From positions 1,085,908 through 1,149,907 of the forward strand of contig NZ_KN150747.1 of assembly GCF_000754815.1 (NCBI RefSeq): DNA of 64,000 nucleotides, given 5' to 3'. The notes beneath the pieces were generated by a model. It saw nothing but the letters and a program-made list of their open reading frames with translations, was not told where the DNA came from and did no database searches. The position numbers and the translations under genes are program-made. This stretch comes from Yersinia ruckeri ATCC 29473. GTDB taxonomy: Bacteria; Pseudomonadota; Gammaproteobacteria; Enterobacterales; Enterobacteriaceae. Positions 29,637 to 43,038 of this stretch are shown here, one piece after another; within the stretch, counting starts at the first letter, position 1, and every line of letters starts with the position of its first letter.

Positions 29637-29658
29637 TCGGGCTGAGTGAACAGCCCGA
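29637..29658 (-). terminator. Stem-loop after msrA
   Basis: TCGGGCTG / CAGCCCGA perfect 8-bp stem with a 6-nt loop, downstream of the msrA stop on the minus strand and upstream of ytfL. No T-run, so weak as an intrinsic terminator. Confidence 0.4.
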
Positions 29659-29693
29659 GTAGTATAGCAGTAGCCATCAGATGGCCGCCAGCT

Positions 29694-30332
29694 CTACAAA
29701 TCAGGTGGTAGACAAACGCCGATACCGCCAATGCCACAGTAACCTTCTGGGTTTTTATACAGATATTGCTGGTGGTCGTTTTCTGCATAATAGAACGGTC
29801 GCGCGGCAGTTATTTCGCTGGTGATGGTGCGTTTATCGCCCGCGAGCAACATCGCGTGTTGGAAGCGCTTACGGCTGGCTTCAGCCAGCTCTTGCTGCTG
29901 AGGCGTCAGTATATAGATCGCTGAGCGATATTGGGTTCCCATATCACCACCTTGTCGCATGCCCTGCGCAGGATCGTGATTTTCCCAGAAAATCTGCAAT
30001 AGTTGGTCATAGCTGATCCTCTTCGGATCGAAGACCACCCGAACGACTTCGGCATGACCGGTACGGCCACTGCAAACCTCATGATAAGTCGGATGGGATG
30101 TATAACCACCGCTATAACCTGCGGCAGTGCTATAAACGCCTGGATGCTGCCAGAACAGGCGTTCAACGCCCCAAAAACAGCCCATGGCAAAAATGGCCTC
30201 TTCCATACCTTCAGGTATCAGCGTCATGGAATGAGCATTTACGGCGTGGTTGGCGGCTACCCACATTGGTGTCGTGCGTCCCGGCAAAGCATCTTGCTGG
30301 CTGACAATGGAAGATTTTTCTGAATTGTGCAC
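29694..30332 (-). CDS. msrA: Peptide methionine-(S)-S-oxide reductase MsrA
   Basis: Repairs oxidised methionine (S-sulfoxide) in proteins. 213 residues, with the catalytic Cys52 in [11 protein letters not shown], the conserved QYRSAIY and C-terminal resolving cysteines in [15 protein letters not shown] chose the GTG at 30332, preceded by GGAG, because the length then matches the 212-residue E. coli enzyme; the open frame reaches back to 30410. Divergent from tamA, as in E. coli. Confidence 0.95.
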   Translation of the reverse strand: MHNSEKSSIVSQQDALPGRTTPMWVAANHAVNAHSMTLIPEGMEEAIFAMGCFWGVERLFWQHPGVYSTAAGYSGGYTSHPTYHEVCSGRTGHAEVVRVVFDPKRISYDQLLQIFWENHDPAQGMRQGGDMGTQYRSAIYILTPQQQELAEASRKRFQHAMLLAGDKRTITSEITAARPFYYAENDHQQYLYKNPEGYCGIGGIGVCLPPDL

Positions 30333-30563
30333 CCAATTAACTCCGGTTATCACATTGTAAAAAGATAGATAGTTGTATCTGATTGCGAGTTTGCACACAA
30401 TAAGGCGCATATTGCGTTAATGTATCAGCTTAACGCAGAATCATAGGGGCGACAGGCTTAAATCGGTCTTTGGAAAGGGAATTATGGCGTGAATCTCCGC
30501 TATTATCCTCAGTTACCGGTGAGATCGTTTTTACAGGAACATAAAAATTAATTAGGAGTACGC

Positions 30564-32300
30564 GTGCCACGATACCCTATTGTGTGTTTTTTGTGTGCAT
30601 TACTCGCCACACCATCTGTTTTTGCCGCCAATATTCGGTTGCAGGTTGAAGGTCTTAGCGGGGATCTTGAAAGAAATGTCCGTGCGCGTCTATCAACGAT
30701 CGACACTGATGAAATTACGGCTGACGGGCGTTTTCGCGCCAGGGTAGATCAGGCAATTCGTCAGGGGTTACGCGCTCTTGGCTATTACGACCCTACCATT
30801 GAATTTGATTTTCAGCCTAAACCGGCACCAGCACGTTCCATTTTGCGAGTCAGCGTGACGGCCGGTGAACCGGTGCTGATTGCGGGTGTGGATATTCAGC
30901 TACAAGGCGGCGCAAAAACCGACCCATCCTATTTGGCGCTGGTGCGTCGGGATACACCGAAAATCGGTACCATAGTGAATCATGGTCAATTCGACAGCTT
31001 CAAAGGTTCGCTGACCAACCTGGCGCTACGTCGGGGCTATTTCGACGCTAACATGATAAAAAGTCAGTTAGGTATTGCCGCCGAATTGCGAAAAGCCTTT
31101 TGGGATATCGATTTTGACAGCGGTGAACGCTATCGCTTTGGTAAGGTTAATTTTCAAGGATCGCAAATCCGTGAAGATTATCTGCAAAATCTGGTTCCTT
31201 TTCATGACGGACAGGATTATACCTCGGACGATCTGGCTGAATTGAACCGCCGTCTGGCAGCAACCAATTGGTTTAACTCGGTGGTCGTTTCTCCTGATTT
31301 TCGTGATGCTAAAAAAAGCAAAATTCTGCCGTTGGATGCGGTTCTGACGCCGCGCACCGAAAATACCGTGGAACTGGGTGGTGGTTTTGCTACTGATATT
31401 GGCCCGCGTGTTAAAGCGAGCTGGCGCAAGCCTTGGGTTAACTCCAGAGGCCATAGCCTGACAACCAGTGCCAACATTTCTGCTCCTGAGCAAAGTCTTG
31501 ATTTCAGCTACCGTATTCCGCTATTGAAAAATCCACTTGAGCAATATTATTTGCTACAGGGCGGTTTCAAACGTACCGATCTCAACGATACCAAGTCTGA
31601 TACCACGACCTTGAACGTGGCGCGTTTCTGGGATATGTCCAGCGGTTGGCAGCGTTCAGTCAATCTGCGCTGGAGCCTCGACCACTTTACCCAAGGGCAG
31701 GTAACGGATACGACGATGCTGCTGTATCCTGGCGTCAGCATAAACCGTACTCGTCAGCGCGGAGGTGCCATGCCGTCTTGGGGGGATAGCCAGCGTTATT
31801 CCATTGATGTTTCTGATACCACTTGGGGTTCTGACGTCGACTTTGCGGTATTTCAGGCACAAAACGTGTGGATTCGCAGCTTGGGTGAAAAAAATCGCTT
31901 TGTGGCGCGGGGAAATCTGGGCTGGATAGAAACCAATAATTTTGACCGGGTTCCACCGTCATTACGTTTCTTCGCCGGTGGCGATCGCAGTGTGCGTGGC
32001 TATAAATATCAAAGTATTTCACCGCTGGATAGCTCTGGAAAATTGAGTGGGGCATCCAAATTGGCGACGGGCTCTCTCGAATACCAATATAACGTCAGTG
32101 GAAAATGGTGGGGTGCGGTGTTTATCGATTCAGGGGAAGCGGTTAACGATATCCGAAAAAGCGACTTTAAAACCGGTGCCGGTATTGGTGTACGCTGGGA
32201 ATCGCCAGTCGGGCCGATAAAATTTGATCTCGCGAGGCCCATTGGCGATAAAGAAAACCACGGAGTGCAATTCTATATTGGTTTGGGGCCTGAATTATGA
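30564..32300 (+). CDS. tamA: Outer-membrane translocation and assembly protein TamA
   Basis: Omp85-family outer-membrane protein of 578 residues that works with TamB in export of some outer-membrane proteins and in phospholipid transport to the outer membrane. It has a signal peptide (about 1-21), three POTRA domains (about 22-265) and a 16-stranded beta-barrel ending in GLGPEL. It starts with GTG after TTAGGAG. Its stop overlaps tamB by 4 nt, showing tight coupling. Confidence 0.97.
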   Translation: MPRYPIVCFLCALLATPSVFAANIRLQVEGLSGDLERNVRARLSTIDTDEITADGRFRARVDQAIRQGLRALGYYDPTIEFDFQPKPAPARSILRVSVTAGEPVLIAGVDIQLQGGAKTDPSYLALVRRDTPKIGTIVNHGQFDSFKGSLTNLALRRGYFDANMIKSQLGIAAELRKAFWDIDFDSGERYRFGKVNFQGSQIREDYLQNLVPFHDGQDYTSDDLAELNRRLAATNWFNSVVVSPDFRDAKKSKILPLDAVLTPRTENTVELGGGFATDIGPRVKASWRKPWVNSRGHSLTTSANISAPEQSLDFSYRIPLLKNPLEQYYLLQGGFKRTDLNDTKSDTTTLNVARFWDMSSGWQRSVNLRWSLDHFTQGQVTDTTMLLYPGVSINRTRQRGGAMPSWGDSQRYSIDVSDTTWGSDVDFAVFQAQNVWIRSLGEKNRFVARGNLGWIETNNFDRVPPSLRFFAGGDRSVRGYKYQSISPLDSSGKLSGASKLATGSLEYQYNVSGKWWGAVFIDSGEAVNDIRKSDFKTGAGIGVRWESPVGPIKFDLARPIGDKENHGVQFYIGLGPEL

Positions 32301-35300
32301 GTGGGTTAAAGAAGCTCAGTATCGCATTTTTACTTGTTCTGCTATTGCTCATCGGGACTCTGGCTGGCTTGCTCGGCACCACGACAGGCCTGCATTTTTT
32401 AATCAACAGCGCCGCGCGTTGGGTTCCGGGGCTGGATATTGCCAGCGTCAGCGGTGGATGGCGGGATCTCACGTTAAAAGGCATTCAATATCAAATGCCG
32501 GGCGTGACGGTGAAAGCCGGTCAGTTCCATCTTTCTTTGCAGTTATCTTGCCTTAAACGCAGTGAACTTTGTGTGAATGCACTGACCGCGCAGGATATTG
32601 ATATCGTCGTCGATACCAAGGCGTTGCCAGCTTCAGAACCGGTGCCTCCCGATACCAAACCTCTGGGGGAACTCAGCACGCCATATCCGATAACCCTGCG
32701 GTTACTGGCAATCAATCATGTCAAAGTGACCGTGGATGATACGGCCATTTCGTTGGACGAATTCCGCACTGGCGCACATTGGCAACAGCGCGCCCTGAGA
32801 TTAATGCCAACCAACATCAGCGGGCTTCTGATCGCCCTGCCGAAAACGGCATCGGCAACGGTGCCTGATGCCGTGAAACCAGCGATAGAAGCTGCGATTA
32901 CAGTAAAAAAAGCGCCGGAAAAGGCCATTGATGGCGAAAAAGAGCCAGCGTTGGTCAAAGGTGTAGAACCCGAGTTGTCTTTAGGGGAAACCTTAAAAAC
33001 GCTGTTTGCCAAGCCATTGCTGCCAGCATTACCTGATTTCCGCTTACCGATTGATCTACAGCTCAGCGAAATTAATGCCCAACAGCTACGCCTGACTGGC
33101 GACAGCGAAGTATTAATCACCAGTCTGATACTGAAAGCCAGTACGGAGGAGCAGCATGTCAAACTGGAAACTCTGGAGATTAAATCTCCGCAAGGTGGCT
33201 TAACCGCCAGTGGCAAGGCAACGCTGGCCGATAAGTGGCCGCTGGAACTGGTTGTTAATAGCACCATCAATATCGAGCCGCTGAAAGGCGAAAGAATCAA
33301 ACTGAATCTGGCTGGCGGTTTACGGGATCAACTCACGGTAGGATTAAATCTTTCCGGCCCGGTTAGCGCCCAGCTTGAGGCTCAGGCTGAACTGGCTAAA
33401 GCCGGTTTACCGTTGGCATTGACGTTGCAAAGTAAACAGCTTCGTTGGCCATTTACCGGTGATGCCCAGTTCCAGATTGATAATTTCAAAACGCGTTTGA
33501 ATGGTCAGGCAACGGATTATGCTTTGTCTATTCGGGCTGACGTGAAAGGTGCTGATATTCCGCCTGCGGTGTTTACTTTTGACGGTAAAGGTAACCTAGA
33601 ACAGTTTACTTTGACTCGGTTGCGTCTGGCGGCGTTGCAAGGCAATACCGACCTCACCGGAGTGGTGGACTGGAGTAAGGCGGTCAGTTGGAATTCAGTA
33701 TTGACATTAAATGGTATCAATACGGCGAAGCAGTGGCCGGAATGGCCCGGCAAACTGGACGGGAAAATTGTCACTCGCGGCAGTCTGCATGGCGGTAGCT
33801 GGCAGTTGAATGTGTCGGAACTGACGCTGGATGGCAACGTTAAACAGAATCGGGTAACCGCCCGAGGCTCTCTTACGGGTAATGCCGCTGGTCAGTGGCA
33901 TATTCCGGGAATCAATCTGGCGTTGGGTCGTAATCAACTGGATATGAAGGGCGATCTGAACGATAAGTGGGTGCTTGATGTTAACGTCGATGCACCGCGC
34001 CTTGACGGCGCATTACCCGGCTTGGCTGGCGTGGTCAGAGGCCATTTGAAACTGCGCGGTAATCTGACGGCACCGCAACTCTTGGCCGATCTGACGGCCA
34101 CCGATTTACAGTGGCAGGCGCTGCATATTCAACGCATCAAAGTGGATGGTGATGTCCGCTCCGCTGAGCAGATTCAAGGCCAGCTGGCGATTCGGGTTGA
34201 ACAACTGAAACAAGACGATTTACTGGTCAGATTGTTGACGTTAGACGCCAAGGGCAGTGAAAAACAGCATCAGTTACGCTTGAATATTCAGGGAGAGCCG
34301 GTTTCTGGCCAATTGGCGTTGGACGGTAGTTTCGATCGGCAACAGCAACGCTGGCGCGGCAACCTTAATAATACGCGTTTTGATACGCCGGTAGGCGAAT
34401 GGCGTTTAAGCCGTGCGATTGCACTTGATTATCTCAATACCGCACAGAAAATCACTATCGGGCCACATTGTTGGCTAAACCCGAATGCGGAACTCTGTGT
34501 ACCTCGCCCGATTGAAGCAGGCCCAAGTGGGCAGGCCAGTGTGGTGCTGAATCGCTTTGATCTGGCGATGATCAAGCCATTCCTCGGCCCGGATACGACG
34601 CTGAATGGCATATTCAGTGGTAAAGCGGATGTCAGCTGGAAAGAAGGTGGTGCATTACCACAGGCCAGGGTGTCGTTGGTGGGCAATGGTGTCAACGTCA
34701 AACAGATGGTGCAGGGAAAACCGCTGCCGCTGGCCTTTGATACTCTGAATCTGAATGCGGAGTTAAATAATGGTCGGGCTCAGGCTGACTGGCTAATAAA
34801 ACTGGCAAATAACGGCCAATTTAATGGTCAGGTACAAATTGCCGATCCGCAAGGACGACGCAATCTTTCCGGTAATGTGGCGATCAGTCAGATTTCACTG
34901 GCGATGATTAATCCGATCCTCAGTGATGGTGAGAAAGCCAAAGGCATATTGAATGCCAATTTGCGTTTGGGGGGGAATGCCAGGAATCCGTTGGTATTTG
35001 GTCGACTGGCGCTGGATGGCGTCGATATTGATGGTAGTTGGATGCCGCTGGATATTACCGATGGACGTCTAGCGGTGAATTTCGACGGCATGACTTCCAG
35101 ATTGGAAGGTTTGGTTAAAACGACCCATGGTCAGCTCAACCTGACGGGTGATGCCGATTGGCGTAATATTGATGCATGGCGAGCCAGAATTGCGGCGCAG
35201 GGGAATAAGCTGCGAGTCACTATACCGCCAATGGTTCGTGTCGATGTCTCGCCAGATATCATTTTTGAAGCGACGCCGCAGCTTTTCTCCCTGAATGGCT

Positions 35301-36133
35301 CAGTTGATATTCCATGGGCACGAATTACGGTACAAGAAGTGCCGGAAAGTGCGGTGGGTGTTTCTTCTGATGAGGTGATGCTAAATAACGATCTCCAGCC
35401 GATCACACCAAGAAATGTTGGTATTCCGATAAACAGCAATCTGATGATTCATATCGGTAAAGATGTGCGTCTGAATGCCTTTGGTTTGAAAGCGCGCCTG
35501 CAAGGCGAGTTGAAAATGGTGCAGGATCAGCGTGGTCTAGGTCTTAATGGGCAAATAAATATCCCGTCGGGTAGCTTCCGCGCTTATGGGCAAGATTTGA
35601 TCGTACGTAAAGGTTTGCTGCTGTTCTCCGGCCCGCCAGATCAACCGTTGTTGAATATTGAGGCGATCCGTAACCCTGACTCCACCGAAGACGGCGTGAC
35701 CGCCGGGGTGCGGGTGACGGGGTTGGCAGATGCGCCTCAGCTTGAAATATTCTCAGACCCGGTTAAATCTCAGCAGGAAGCGCTATCTTATCTGTTACGT
35801 GGTCAAGGTCTAAGTAATTCCGGTACCGATAGCAGTATGATGACGTCGATGCTGATCGGCATGGGCGTGGCGCAGAGTGGCAAGTTGGTGGGGAAAATCG
35901 GCGAGGCATTTGGCGTCAGTGACCTGGCGTTGGATACCCAAGGCGTCGGTGATAGTTCTCAAGTGGTTGTCAGTGGTTACGTCACCAAAGATCTCCAGGT
36001 AAAATATGGTGTCGGTATATTTGACTCATTGGCAACGTTGACATTACGCTATCGTTTGATGCCCAGGTTGTATCTGGAGGCGGTGTCTGGTATTAATCAG
36101 GCATTAGATGTGCTCTATCAGTTTGAGTTTTAA
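32297..36133 (+). CDS. tamB: Translocation and assembly protein TamB (AsmA-like)
   Basis: Very large (1278-residue) periplasm-spanning protein with an N-terminal membrane anchor (about residues 7-27), a long beta-groove of repeated amphipathic strands and the C-terminal DUF490/TamB domain that contacts TamA. It forms a hydrophobic channel between inner and outer membranes and helps move phospholipids. The length is about 20 residues above E. coli TamB; a Lys/Glu/Ala-rich insertion near residues 190-230 accounts for part of this. ATGA overlap with tamA. Confidence 0.97.
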   Translation: MSGLKKLSIAFLLVLLLLIGTLAGLLGTTTGLHFLINSAARWVPGLDIASVSGGWRDLTLKGIQYQMPGVTVKAGQFHLSLQLSCLKRSELCVNALTAQDIDIVVDTKALPASEPVPPDTKPLGELSTPYPITLRLLAINHVKVTVDDTAISLDEFRTGAHWQQRALRLMPTNISGLLIALPKTASATVPDAVKPAIEAAITVKKAPEKAIDGEKEPALVKGVEPELSLGETLKTLFAKPLLPALPDFRLPIDLQLSEINAQQLRLTGDSEVLITSLILKASTEEQHVKLETLEIKSPQGGLTASGKATLADKWPLELVVNSTINIEPLKGERIKLNLAGGLRDQLTVGLNLSGPVSAQLEAQAELAKAGLPLALTLQSKQLRWPFTGDAQFQIDNFKTRLNGQATDYALSIRADVKGADIPPAVFTFDGKGNLEQFTLTRLRLAALQGNTDLTGVVDWSKAVSWNSVLTLNGINTAKQWPEWPGKLDGKIVTRGSLHGGSWQLNVSELTLDGNVKQNRVTARGSLTGNAAGQWHIPGINLALGRNQLDMKGDLNDKWVLDVNVDAPRLDGALPGLAGVVRGHLKLRGNLTAPQLLADLTATDLQWQALHIQRIKVDGDVRSAEQIQGQLAIRVEQLKQDDLLVRLLTLDAKGSEKQHQLRLNIQGEPVSGQLALDGSFDRQQQRWRGNLNNTRFDTPVGEWRLSRAIALDYLNTAQKITIGPHCWLNPNAELCVPRPIEAGPSGQASVVLNRFDLAMIKPFLGPDTTLNGIFSGKADVSWKEGGALPQARVSLVGNGVNVKQMVQGKPLPLAFDTLNLNAELNNGRAQADWLIKLANNGQFNGQVQIADPQGRRNLSGNVAISQISLAMINPILSDGEKAKGILNANLRLGGNARNPLVFGRLALDGVDIDGSWMPLDITDGRLAVNFDGMTSRLEGLVKTTHGQLNLTGDADWRNIDAWRARIAAQGNKLRVTIPPMVRVDVSPDIIFEATPQLFSLNGSVDIPWARITVQEVPESAVGVSSDEVMLNNDLQPITPRNVGIPINSNLMIHIGKDVRLNAFGLKARLQGELKMVQDQRGLGLNGQINIPSGSFRAYGQDLIVRKGLLLFSGPPDQPLLNIEAIRNPDSTEDGVTAGVRVTGLADAPQLEIFSDPVKSQQEALSYLLRGQGLSNSGTDSSMMTSMLIGMGVAQSGKLVGKIGEAFGVSDLALDTQGVGDSSQVVVSGYVTKDLQVKYGVGIFDSLATLTLRYRLMPRLYLEAVSGINQALDVLYQFEF

Positions 36134-36135
36134 TG

Positions 36136-36489
36136 ATGCGAATTATTGTCTACGGTAGTTTACGGCGCAAACAAGGTAACAGTCATTGGATGACTGATGC
36201 CCAGCTTTTGGGTGAATATGGCCTCGATGGTTATGAAATGTATAACCTCGGTCATTACCCGGCAGTTATCCCAGGCGAGGGTCAGGTGCATTGTGAAGTT
36301 TATCGTATAAACTCAGCCATTATGACCGAGCTGGACGAACTGAAGAGTAATACTAAAGATTACCGACGCGAGCTGATTCAGACGCCTTATGGCAGTGCCT
36401 GGATCTATCTTTATCGTCTTAGTGTTGAAGGTTTGCCGCGGATTTACAGTGGTGACTGGCTTAAACGCCACGAAGAACACCCAGAGTAG
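36136..36489 (+). CDS. ytfP: Gamma-glutamylcyclotransferase-family protein YtfP
   Basis: 117-residue protein of the GGCT/AIG2-like fold. The substrate-binding motif VYGSLRRKQGN is at residues 5-15, a catalytic Glu is probable in the middle (LDELKSN), and TPYGSAWIY is conserved. Substrate unknown. The second ATG (36136) gives the E. coli-like start MRI; an ATG at 36133 overlaps the tamB stop by one base. Third gene of tamA-tamB-ytfP. Confidence 0.92.
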   Translation: MRIIVYGSLRRKQGNSHWMTDAQLLGEYGLDGYEMYNLGHYPAVIPGEGQVHCEVYRINSAIMTELDELKSNTKDYRRELIQTPYGSAWIYLYRLSVEGLPRIYSGDWLKRHEEHPE

Positions 36490-36510
36490 CTGCCAGTTGA
36501 TTGAAAATGA

Positions 36511-36541
36511 AAAAACACCGCTCATTGAGCGGTGTTTTTTT
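36511..36541 (+). terminator. Bidirectional terminator between ytfP and ppa
   Basis: Perfect 12-bp stem AAAACACCGCTC / GAGCGGTGTTTT with an ATT loop, A-run on the left and T-run on the right, between convergent genes. Confidence 0.93.
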
Positions 36542-36558
36542 GTCGAGCCACAGCAGAA

Positions 36559-37089
36559 TTATTTCTTAGCTGCGCGCTCGAAAGAAGAAACGATTTCAGC
36601 TTTAGCTGCTGCCGCATTTTCCCAACCGTCAACTTTAACCCACTTGCCGGTTTCCAGATCTTTGTAGTGCTCAAAGAAGTGTTTGATCTGCGCTTTCAAC
36701 AGCTCAGGTAGATCTTGCACATCTTTAACGTGATCATATTCTTTGGTCAGTTTGCTGTGAGGAACAGCCACTAACTTGGCATCTTCGCCCGCTTCGTCGG
36801 TCATTTTTAACACGCCGACTGGACGGCAACGAATGACTGAACCCGGCTGTAATGGGTAAGGAGTCGGCACCAGTACGTCAACCGGATCACCATCTAAAGA
36901 CAGTGTGTTGTTGATGTAGCCGTAGTTGCATGGATAGAACATGGCGGTAGACATGAAACGGTCCACGAACAGAGAGCCGGTTTCTTTGTCGATTTCATAT
37001 TTGATTGGATCGGCGTTGGCAGGGATTTCGATCACCACATAAATATCTTCTGGCAGGTCTTTACCTGCTGGTACTTGGTTCAAGCTCAT
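36559..37089 (-). CDS. ppa: Inorganic pyrophosphatase
   Basis: Family I soluble pyrophosphatase, 176 residues, cleaving PPi from biosynthetic reactions. The metal-binding signature [10 protein letters not shown] and substrate residues in [15 protein letters not shown] and [15 protein letters not shown] are visible. Essential housekeeping gene, monocistronic and convergent with the tamAB-ytfP operon. Confidence 0.98.
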   Translation of the reverse strand: MSLNQVPAGKDLPEDIYVVIEIPANADPIKYEIDKETGSLFVDRFMSTAMFYPCNYGYINNTLSLDGDPVDVLVPTPYPLQPGSVIRCRPVGVLKMTDEAGEDAKLVAVPHSKLTKEYDHVKDVQDLPELLKAQIKHFFEHYKDLETGKWVKVDGWENAAAAKAEIVSSFERAAKK

Positions 37090-37400
37090 GTCGGTTTCCT
37101 TTTATCAAACCAGAAATGGAGTGCTGGCTATTATAGCCAACTCTTTTTTTAATTCCTGCCCTTTTCACATTGGGATAATAGAGGGATGAGCGACATGAAG
37201 CTTCTTATGCTGAACAGAAATCTTGTGATCTAATCATCGTCTCTATTTTCAGCTTGTTTTGTCCTGACTTGCTCGGAACCCTTCAGAGCCGCCGCCAACC
37301 AGTATGGAGCCACTGGATTCCATAATAAAAATGAATATTGAAAATCCTAAGTTTGACATCCTCCCCGGCCTGAAGACCGAGGTATTACAGCACATCGGAT
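37090..37400. other. Gene-free region upstream of ppa with an IS200/IS605-like end fragment
   Basis: No gene. The left part must hold the ppa promoter (minus strand). At about 37350-37376 the segment GTTTGACATCCTCCCC, followed by a CGG..CCG hairpin and GAGG, looks like the right end found downstream of tnpB genes in IS200/IS605-family elements. No tnpA or tnpB remains nearby. Recognition is by eye and tentative. Confidence 0.4.
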
Positions 37401-37430
37401 AAAAAAAACAGCGACCTGATGGTCGCTGTT
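37401..37430 (-). terminator. Terminator after fbp
   Basis: On the minus strand: perfect stem AACAGCGACC / GGTCGCTGTT with an ATCA loop, followed by eight Ts. Confidence 0.92.
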
Positions 37431-37455
37431 TAATTGCATGGATACCCGAGATAAA

Positions 37456-38457
37456 TTAACCGGGGAACTGAGCGATAAAACGCTCTGCATCTTCCACCAT
37501 GGATTTGGTTCCGACGAAGAATGGGGCGCGCTGGTGCAATTTCTCCGGGACGATATCCAGAATACGATTGACACCATCAGTGGCTTTGCCGCCAGCTTGT
37601 TCAGCCAGGAACGCCATTGGGTTGCATTCGTACAGCAAGCGCAGTTTACCTTGTGGGTGACTAGCGGTGCTTGGATAAATATAGATGCCGCCTTTCAACA
37701 GGTTACGATGGAAATCGGCTACTAGTGAACCAATATAGCGCGAGGTATAAGGGCGCTGTGTAGCATCATCTTGTTCTTGGCAATATTTGATGTATTTTTT
37801 CACACCCAGAGGGAATTTGATGTAATTCCCTTCGTTGATGGAGTACATGCAACCGGTTGCTGGATAGCGAACTTTTTCATGGGATAAACAGAAAACACCC
37901 AGCGACGGATCGTAAGTAAAGCCGTGTACACCGTAACCGGTAGTGTAGACCAGCATGGTTGATGAACCGTAGACCACATAGCCAGCGGCAACCTGTGCGC
38001 TGCCCGGCTGTAGGAAATCTTTTTCTGTGACAGATTCGCCGATTGGAGTAATACGACGATAGATAGAGAAAATAGTACCGACGGAGACATTTACATCAAT
38101 GTTAGAAGAGCCATCTAATGGGTCCATCAGAACCACATATTTGGCATTCTCAGCTCTCTCGCCTTCGAAAATAACAATGTCATCTTCTTCTTCAGATGCA
38201 ATGCCAGCAACTTCACCACGCGCTTTAAGTGCCGCTTTCAGTTTTTCATTGGCATACAAATCCAATTTCATCTGAACTTCACCCTGGACATTTTCAGCGC
38301 CGCTGGTGCCGAGAATATCGACCAGGCCCGCCTTGTTAATGTCGCGGTGGATAATTTTGGCGCCTAATTTGATAGCTGACAGTAATGCAGTCAATTCGCC
38401 AGTGGCGTGAGAGAAGTCTTGCTGTTTCTCGACGATAAATTCGCCTAACGTTTTCAT
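37456..38457 (-). CDS. fbp: Fructose-1,6-bisphosphatase class I
   Basis: Gluconeogenic enzyme of 333 residues that dephosphorylates fructose-1,6-bisphosphate. Metal-site motifs include the EEED segment and [13 protein letters not shown]. The start [12 protein letters not shown] gives the E. coli length; the frame stays open 16 codons upstream. Divergent from mpl. Confidence 0.98.
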   Translation of the reverse strand: MKTLGEFIVEKQQDFSHATGELTALLSAIKLGAKIIHRDINKAGLVDILGTSGAENVQGEVQMKLDLYANEKLKAALKARGEVAGIASEEEDDIVIFEGERAENAKYVVLMDPLDGSSNIDVNVSVGTIFSIYRRITPIGESVTEKDFLQPGSAQVAAGYVVYGSSTMLVYTTGYGVHGFTYDPSLGVFCLSHEKVRYPATGCMYSINEGNYIKFPLGVKKYIKYCQEQDDATQRPYTSRYIGSLVADFHRNLLKGGIYIYPSTASHPQGKLRLLYECNPMAFLAEQAGGKATDGVNRILDIVPEKLHQRAPFFVGTKSMVEDAERFIAQFPG

Positions 38458-38626
38458 GACACAATCCCTGAATCTACGGTTGAATATCGAATGACTAACA
38501 AACAACTTACAATGTGTTCGCAGTGTAGCCCAAAGCTAAGATTGATTCATAGGCAATTCCATTTCTTCTCTCGGATTCTGAGCGGTAGAATAGCGTTAAA
38601 CTCGACGCAATCAGACGGAAACATTT

Positions 38627-40006
38627 ATGCGCATTCATATTTTAGGTATTTGCGGCACGTTTATGGGGGGGCTGGCGATGCTGGCTCGCTCGTTAGGGCA
38701 TGAGGTCACCGGGGCCGACGCTAACGTATATCCACCGATGAGTACCTTATTGGAGAGTCAAGGGATCGATTTGATCCAAGGATACGATCCTACCCAACTC
38801 GATCCTGTGCCAGATCTGGTGATCATCGGTAATGCGATGACTCGAGGTAATCCCTGTGTAGAAGCGGTACTGGAACGTGGTATTCCCTATGTTTCCGGTC
38901 CGCAATGGCTACACGATCATGTACTGCCCGAGCGTTGGGTGGTGGCCGTTGCGGGTACGCATGGTAAAACCACGACGGCGGGCATGGTTACCTGGATACT
39001 TGAGGCCTGTGGTTATGAGCCAGGCTTCGTTATTGGCGGCGTGCCGGGTAACTTTGACGTTTCTGCTCGTCTGGGTAATAGCCCATTCTTCGTAATCGAA
39101 GCAGATGAATACGATTGTGCTTTCTTTGATAAACGATCCAAATTTGTCCATTACAGCCCTCGTACGCTGATCATGAATAATCTGGAGTTCGATCATGCTG
39201 ATATCTTTGACGATCTGAAAGCGATCCAGAAACAATTCCATCATTTGGTCCGTCTCGTACCGGGTAAGGGCAAGATTATTCTGCCGGATAACGATAATCA
39301 CCTGAAACAAGTGATGGCAATGGGGTGTTGGAGTGAGCAGGAATTTGTCGGCGATACGGGGAGTTGGTCGGCGAAAAAAGTTACGGTCGATGCCAGCGCC
39401 TATCAGGTATTCCTTGATAATGAACTGGTTGGCGAGGTGAATTGGTCGCTAGTCGGCGAGCATAATATGCATAACGGCTTAATGGCGATTGCCGCCGCTC
39501 GTCATGTTGGTGTGCAACCGGCAGATGCTTGCCGTGCGTTGGCTGATTTCATCAATGCCCGCCGCCGCCTTGAATTACGTGGTGAAGCGAATGGAGTGAC
39601 AGTTTATGACGACTTCGCGCATCATCCAACGGCGATTCTGGCCACGTTAGCAGCTTTGCGCGGCAAAGTAGGTGGAACAGCACGTATTCTGGCAGTGCTG
39701 GAACCTCGCTCTAACACCATGAAAATGGGATTGTGCAAAAATGAGCTGGCACCGTCGTTAGGCCGCGCTGATGAGGTCTTTCTGTTCCAGCCGCAGCATA
39801 TTCCCTGGCAGGTCGCTGAGGTGGCCGATGCCTGTATTCAGCCAGCTTCCTGGAACGCCGATATTGATACATTAGTGGAAATGATCGTCAAAACGGCTCA
39901 GCCGGGCGACCATATTTTAGTGATGAGCAACGGCGGTTTCGGCGGTATTCATAATAAGTTGCTGGAAGCATTGGATAAAAAAGCTCAGCAGGAAGTGTTG
40001 GACTAG
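38627..40006 (+). CDS. mpl: UDP-N-acetylmuramate:tripeptide ligase Mpl (murein recycling)
   Basis: Joins recovered L-Ala-gamma-D-Glu-meso-DAP tripeptide to UDP-MurNAc in peptidoglycan recycling. The 459-residue Mur-ligase has an N-terminal Rossmann-like domain (HILGICGTFMGGLA), the ATP-binding GTHGKTTT loop (about residues 109-116) and a C-terminal ligase domain with YDDFAHHPTA. Cytoplasmic. Monocistronic, followed by a GC-rich stem-loop. Confidence 0.97.
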   Translation: MRIHILGICGTFMGGLAMLARSLGHEVTGADANVYPPMSTLLESQGIDLIQGYDPTQLDPVPDLVIIGNAMTRGNPCVEAVLERGIPYVSGPQWLHDHVLPERWVVAVAGTHGKTTTAGMVTWILEACGYEPGFVIGGVPGNFDVSARLGNSPFFVIEADEYDCAFFDKRSKFVHYSPRTLIMNNLEFDHADIFDDLKAIQKQFHHLVRLVPGKGKIILPDNDNHLKQVMAMGCWSEQEFVGDTGSWSAKKVTVDASAYQVFLDNELVGEVNWSLVGEHNMHNGLMAIAAARHVGVQPADACRALADFINARRRLELRGEANGVTVYDDFAHHPTAILATLAALRGKVGGTARILAVLEPRSNTMKMGLCKNELAPSLGRADEVFLFQPQHIPWQVAEVADACIQPASWNADIDTLVEMIVKTAQPGDHILVMSNGGFGGIHNKLLEALDKKAQQEVLD

Positions 40007-40018
40007 ATTAGATAAACA

Positions 40019-40036
40019 GCCCCCGGCAGCGGGGGC
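40019..40036 (+). terminator. Stem-loop after mpl
   Basis: GCCCCCG / CGGGGGC perfect 7-bp stem about 13 nt after the mpl stop; no T-run. A further 150 bp to argR hold no gene. Confidence 0.45.
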
Positions 40037-40187
40037 AACAGGGTTCGCTGGATAGGACAGCGAAAGGATTATCTGAAGCATTCCTGCGTTACCGCTGACA
40101 GTCATCATGGTGCCGATAGATTACTGCCCCGCGGGAATGGAATCAGCAGTAAATTTCACTATCCGCTTTTTGGCATTGTCGCCGGAA

Positions 40188-42059
<1,872 letters not shown>

Positions 42060-42123
42060 TGTTGATTGACTAAAAAGTGAAGAGCATCAGTTTTTGATAC
42101 ACCTTTGCTCTCCTGTATTGATG

Positions 42124-42157
42124 AACCGCCGGTGGTTGCCCACCGGCGGTTTTTTTA
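42124..42157 (+). terminator. Terminator after mdh
   Basis: Perfect 11-bp stem ACCGCCGGTGG / CCACCGGCGGT with a TTGC loop and seven Ts. Confidence 0.94.
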
Positions 42158-42433
42158 TGACGGCTCCATAGGTACTGCGCGAATACGGGTTTTTCTATCG
42201 AGTAAGGCGCCCGTCTTTATATCAAAATAACGGGAAGGCCAAATTTCTGAAGGATGAATCTCCAGACATTCGGCGATAAGCCATTCACCTTTCGGCCATG
42301 GGCGTGTCAGGGCGTTAGCGAGTGTTGATGAGCTGAGACCGGCATTCCGAGAGAGTGCCGCCAGAGTTGTCCCTTTCTTGCGCAATGCTGCAATAACATC
42401 GGCAGGGTGCCAATCAGATTTCCTTAAAATCAT
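42155..42433 (-). CDS. sfsB: Ner-like DNA-binding regulator SfsB (Nlp)
   Basis: 92-residue protein of the Ner family, the small helix-turn-helix repressor of phage Mu early genes. WHPADVIAALRKKGTTLAALSRNAGLSS spans the recognition region (written here only as positions 7-34). Its E. coli homologue Nlp/SfsB, also next to ispB, affects maltose genes when overexpressed. It is convergent with mdh and divergent from two MuA-N-terminus-like genes. Confidence 0.9.
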   Translation of the reverse strand: MILRKSDWHPADVIAALRKKGTTLAALSRNAGLSSSTLANALTRPWPKGEWLIAECLEIHPSEIWPSRYFDIKTGALLDRKTRIRAVPMEPS

Positions 42434-42619
42434 CTTTAATCCTTTTTTTTACTAAGCTGCTGGCATGTTAGTGGTATAACTAACGGTGTATTGTTAATCA
42501 TATTACGAACGAAAAGTAATCATTGGGAAACAGGATAACATCAAATTTCTAAATGATTTTCAAATCTTTTCTAAAAAATTCCTTTTTTGCGTGTTACCGC
42601 ATAGTAGAGAAGAAAGGTT

Positions 42620-42967
42620 ATGAAAAAAGAGTGGTTTGCTGCCAAGGAACTGACAGGTATTGCGGGGTTACCCTCGTCTCCACAAGGAATAAACCTCATG
42701 GCCAAACGTGAGGGCTGGAAACAACGTCGCCGCCGAGGAGTTCAGGGTAAAGCAGTTGAATATCATATTGATAGCTTACCGGGAGGTGTACTTAATCTTT
42801 TGCGTCTTAAAGAAGATCCTGTGGATTATGTTGTCACTCGGCAGGAGCCGATCGCGGTATGGGTCGAGGCCTACTATCAGTTAACCGAAGCGGAGCGCGA
42901 AAAAATGATCAGTTTCATTTTGCGTGAAGGAATTGGTTCGTTAATGACGCGTTTGGCGATTACCTGA
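42620..42967 (+). CDS. Mu-type DNA-binding-domain protein, copy 1
   Basis: 115-residue protein whose first 65 residues resemble the N-terminal DNA-binding domain shared by Mu transposase MuA and Mu repressor (HTH_Tnp_Mu_1). Key elements are EWFAAKELTGIAGLP, the GINLMAKREGW helix and RRRRGVQGKAVEYH wing, then SLPGGVL. The rest (AYYQLTEAEREKMISFIL) is helical. There is no catalytic transposase domain. About 70% identical (81/115) to the next gene. AAGAAAGG precedes the ATG. It probably acts as a regulator; targets unknown. Confidence 0.82.
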   Translation: MKKEWFAAKELTGIAGLPSSPQGINLMAKREGWKQRRRRGVQGKAVEYHIDSLPGGVLNLLRLKEDPVDYVVTRQEPIAVWVEAYYQLTEAEREKMISFILREGIGSLMTRLAIT

Positions 42968-43038
42968 CTAATGCTACGACGGGTATTCAGATAGCGTTTC
43001 GGGTGCCCGACCTGTTGAGTAAAGTAGAGAGTAGACCA

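Noticed and set aside
32716-33300. 194-codon minus-strand frame inside tamB
   Set aside because: Antisense to tamB, Ser/Leu-rich shadow composition, no recognisable domain.
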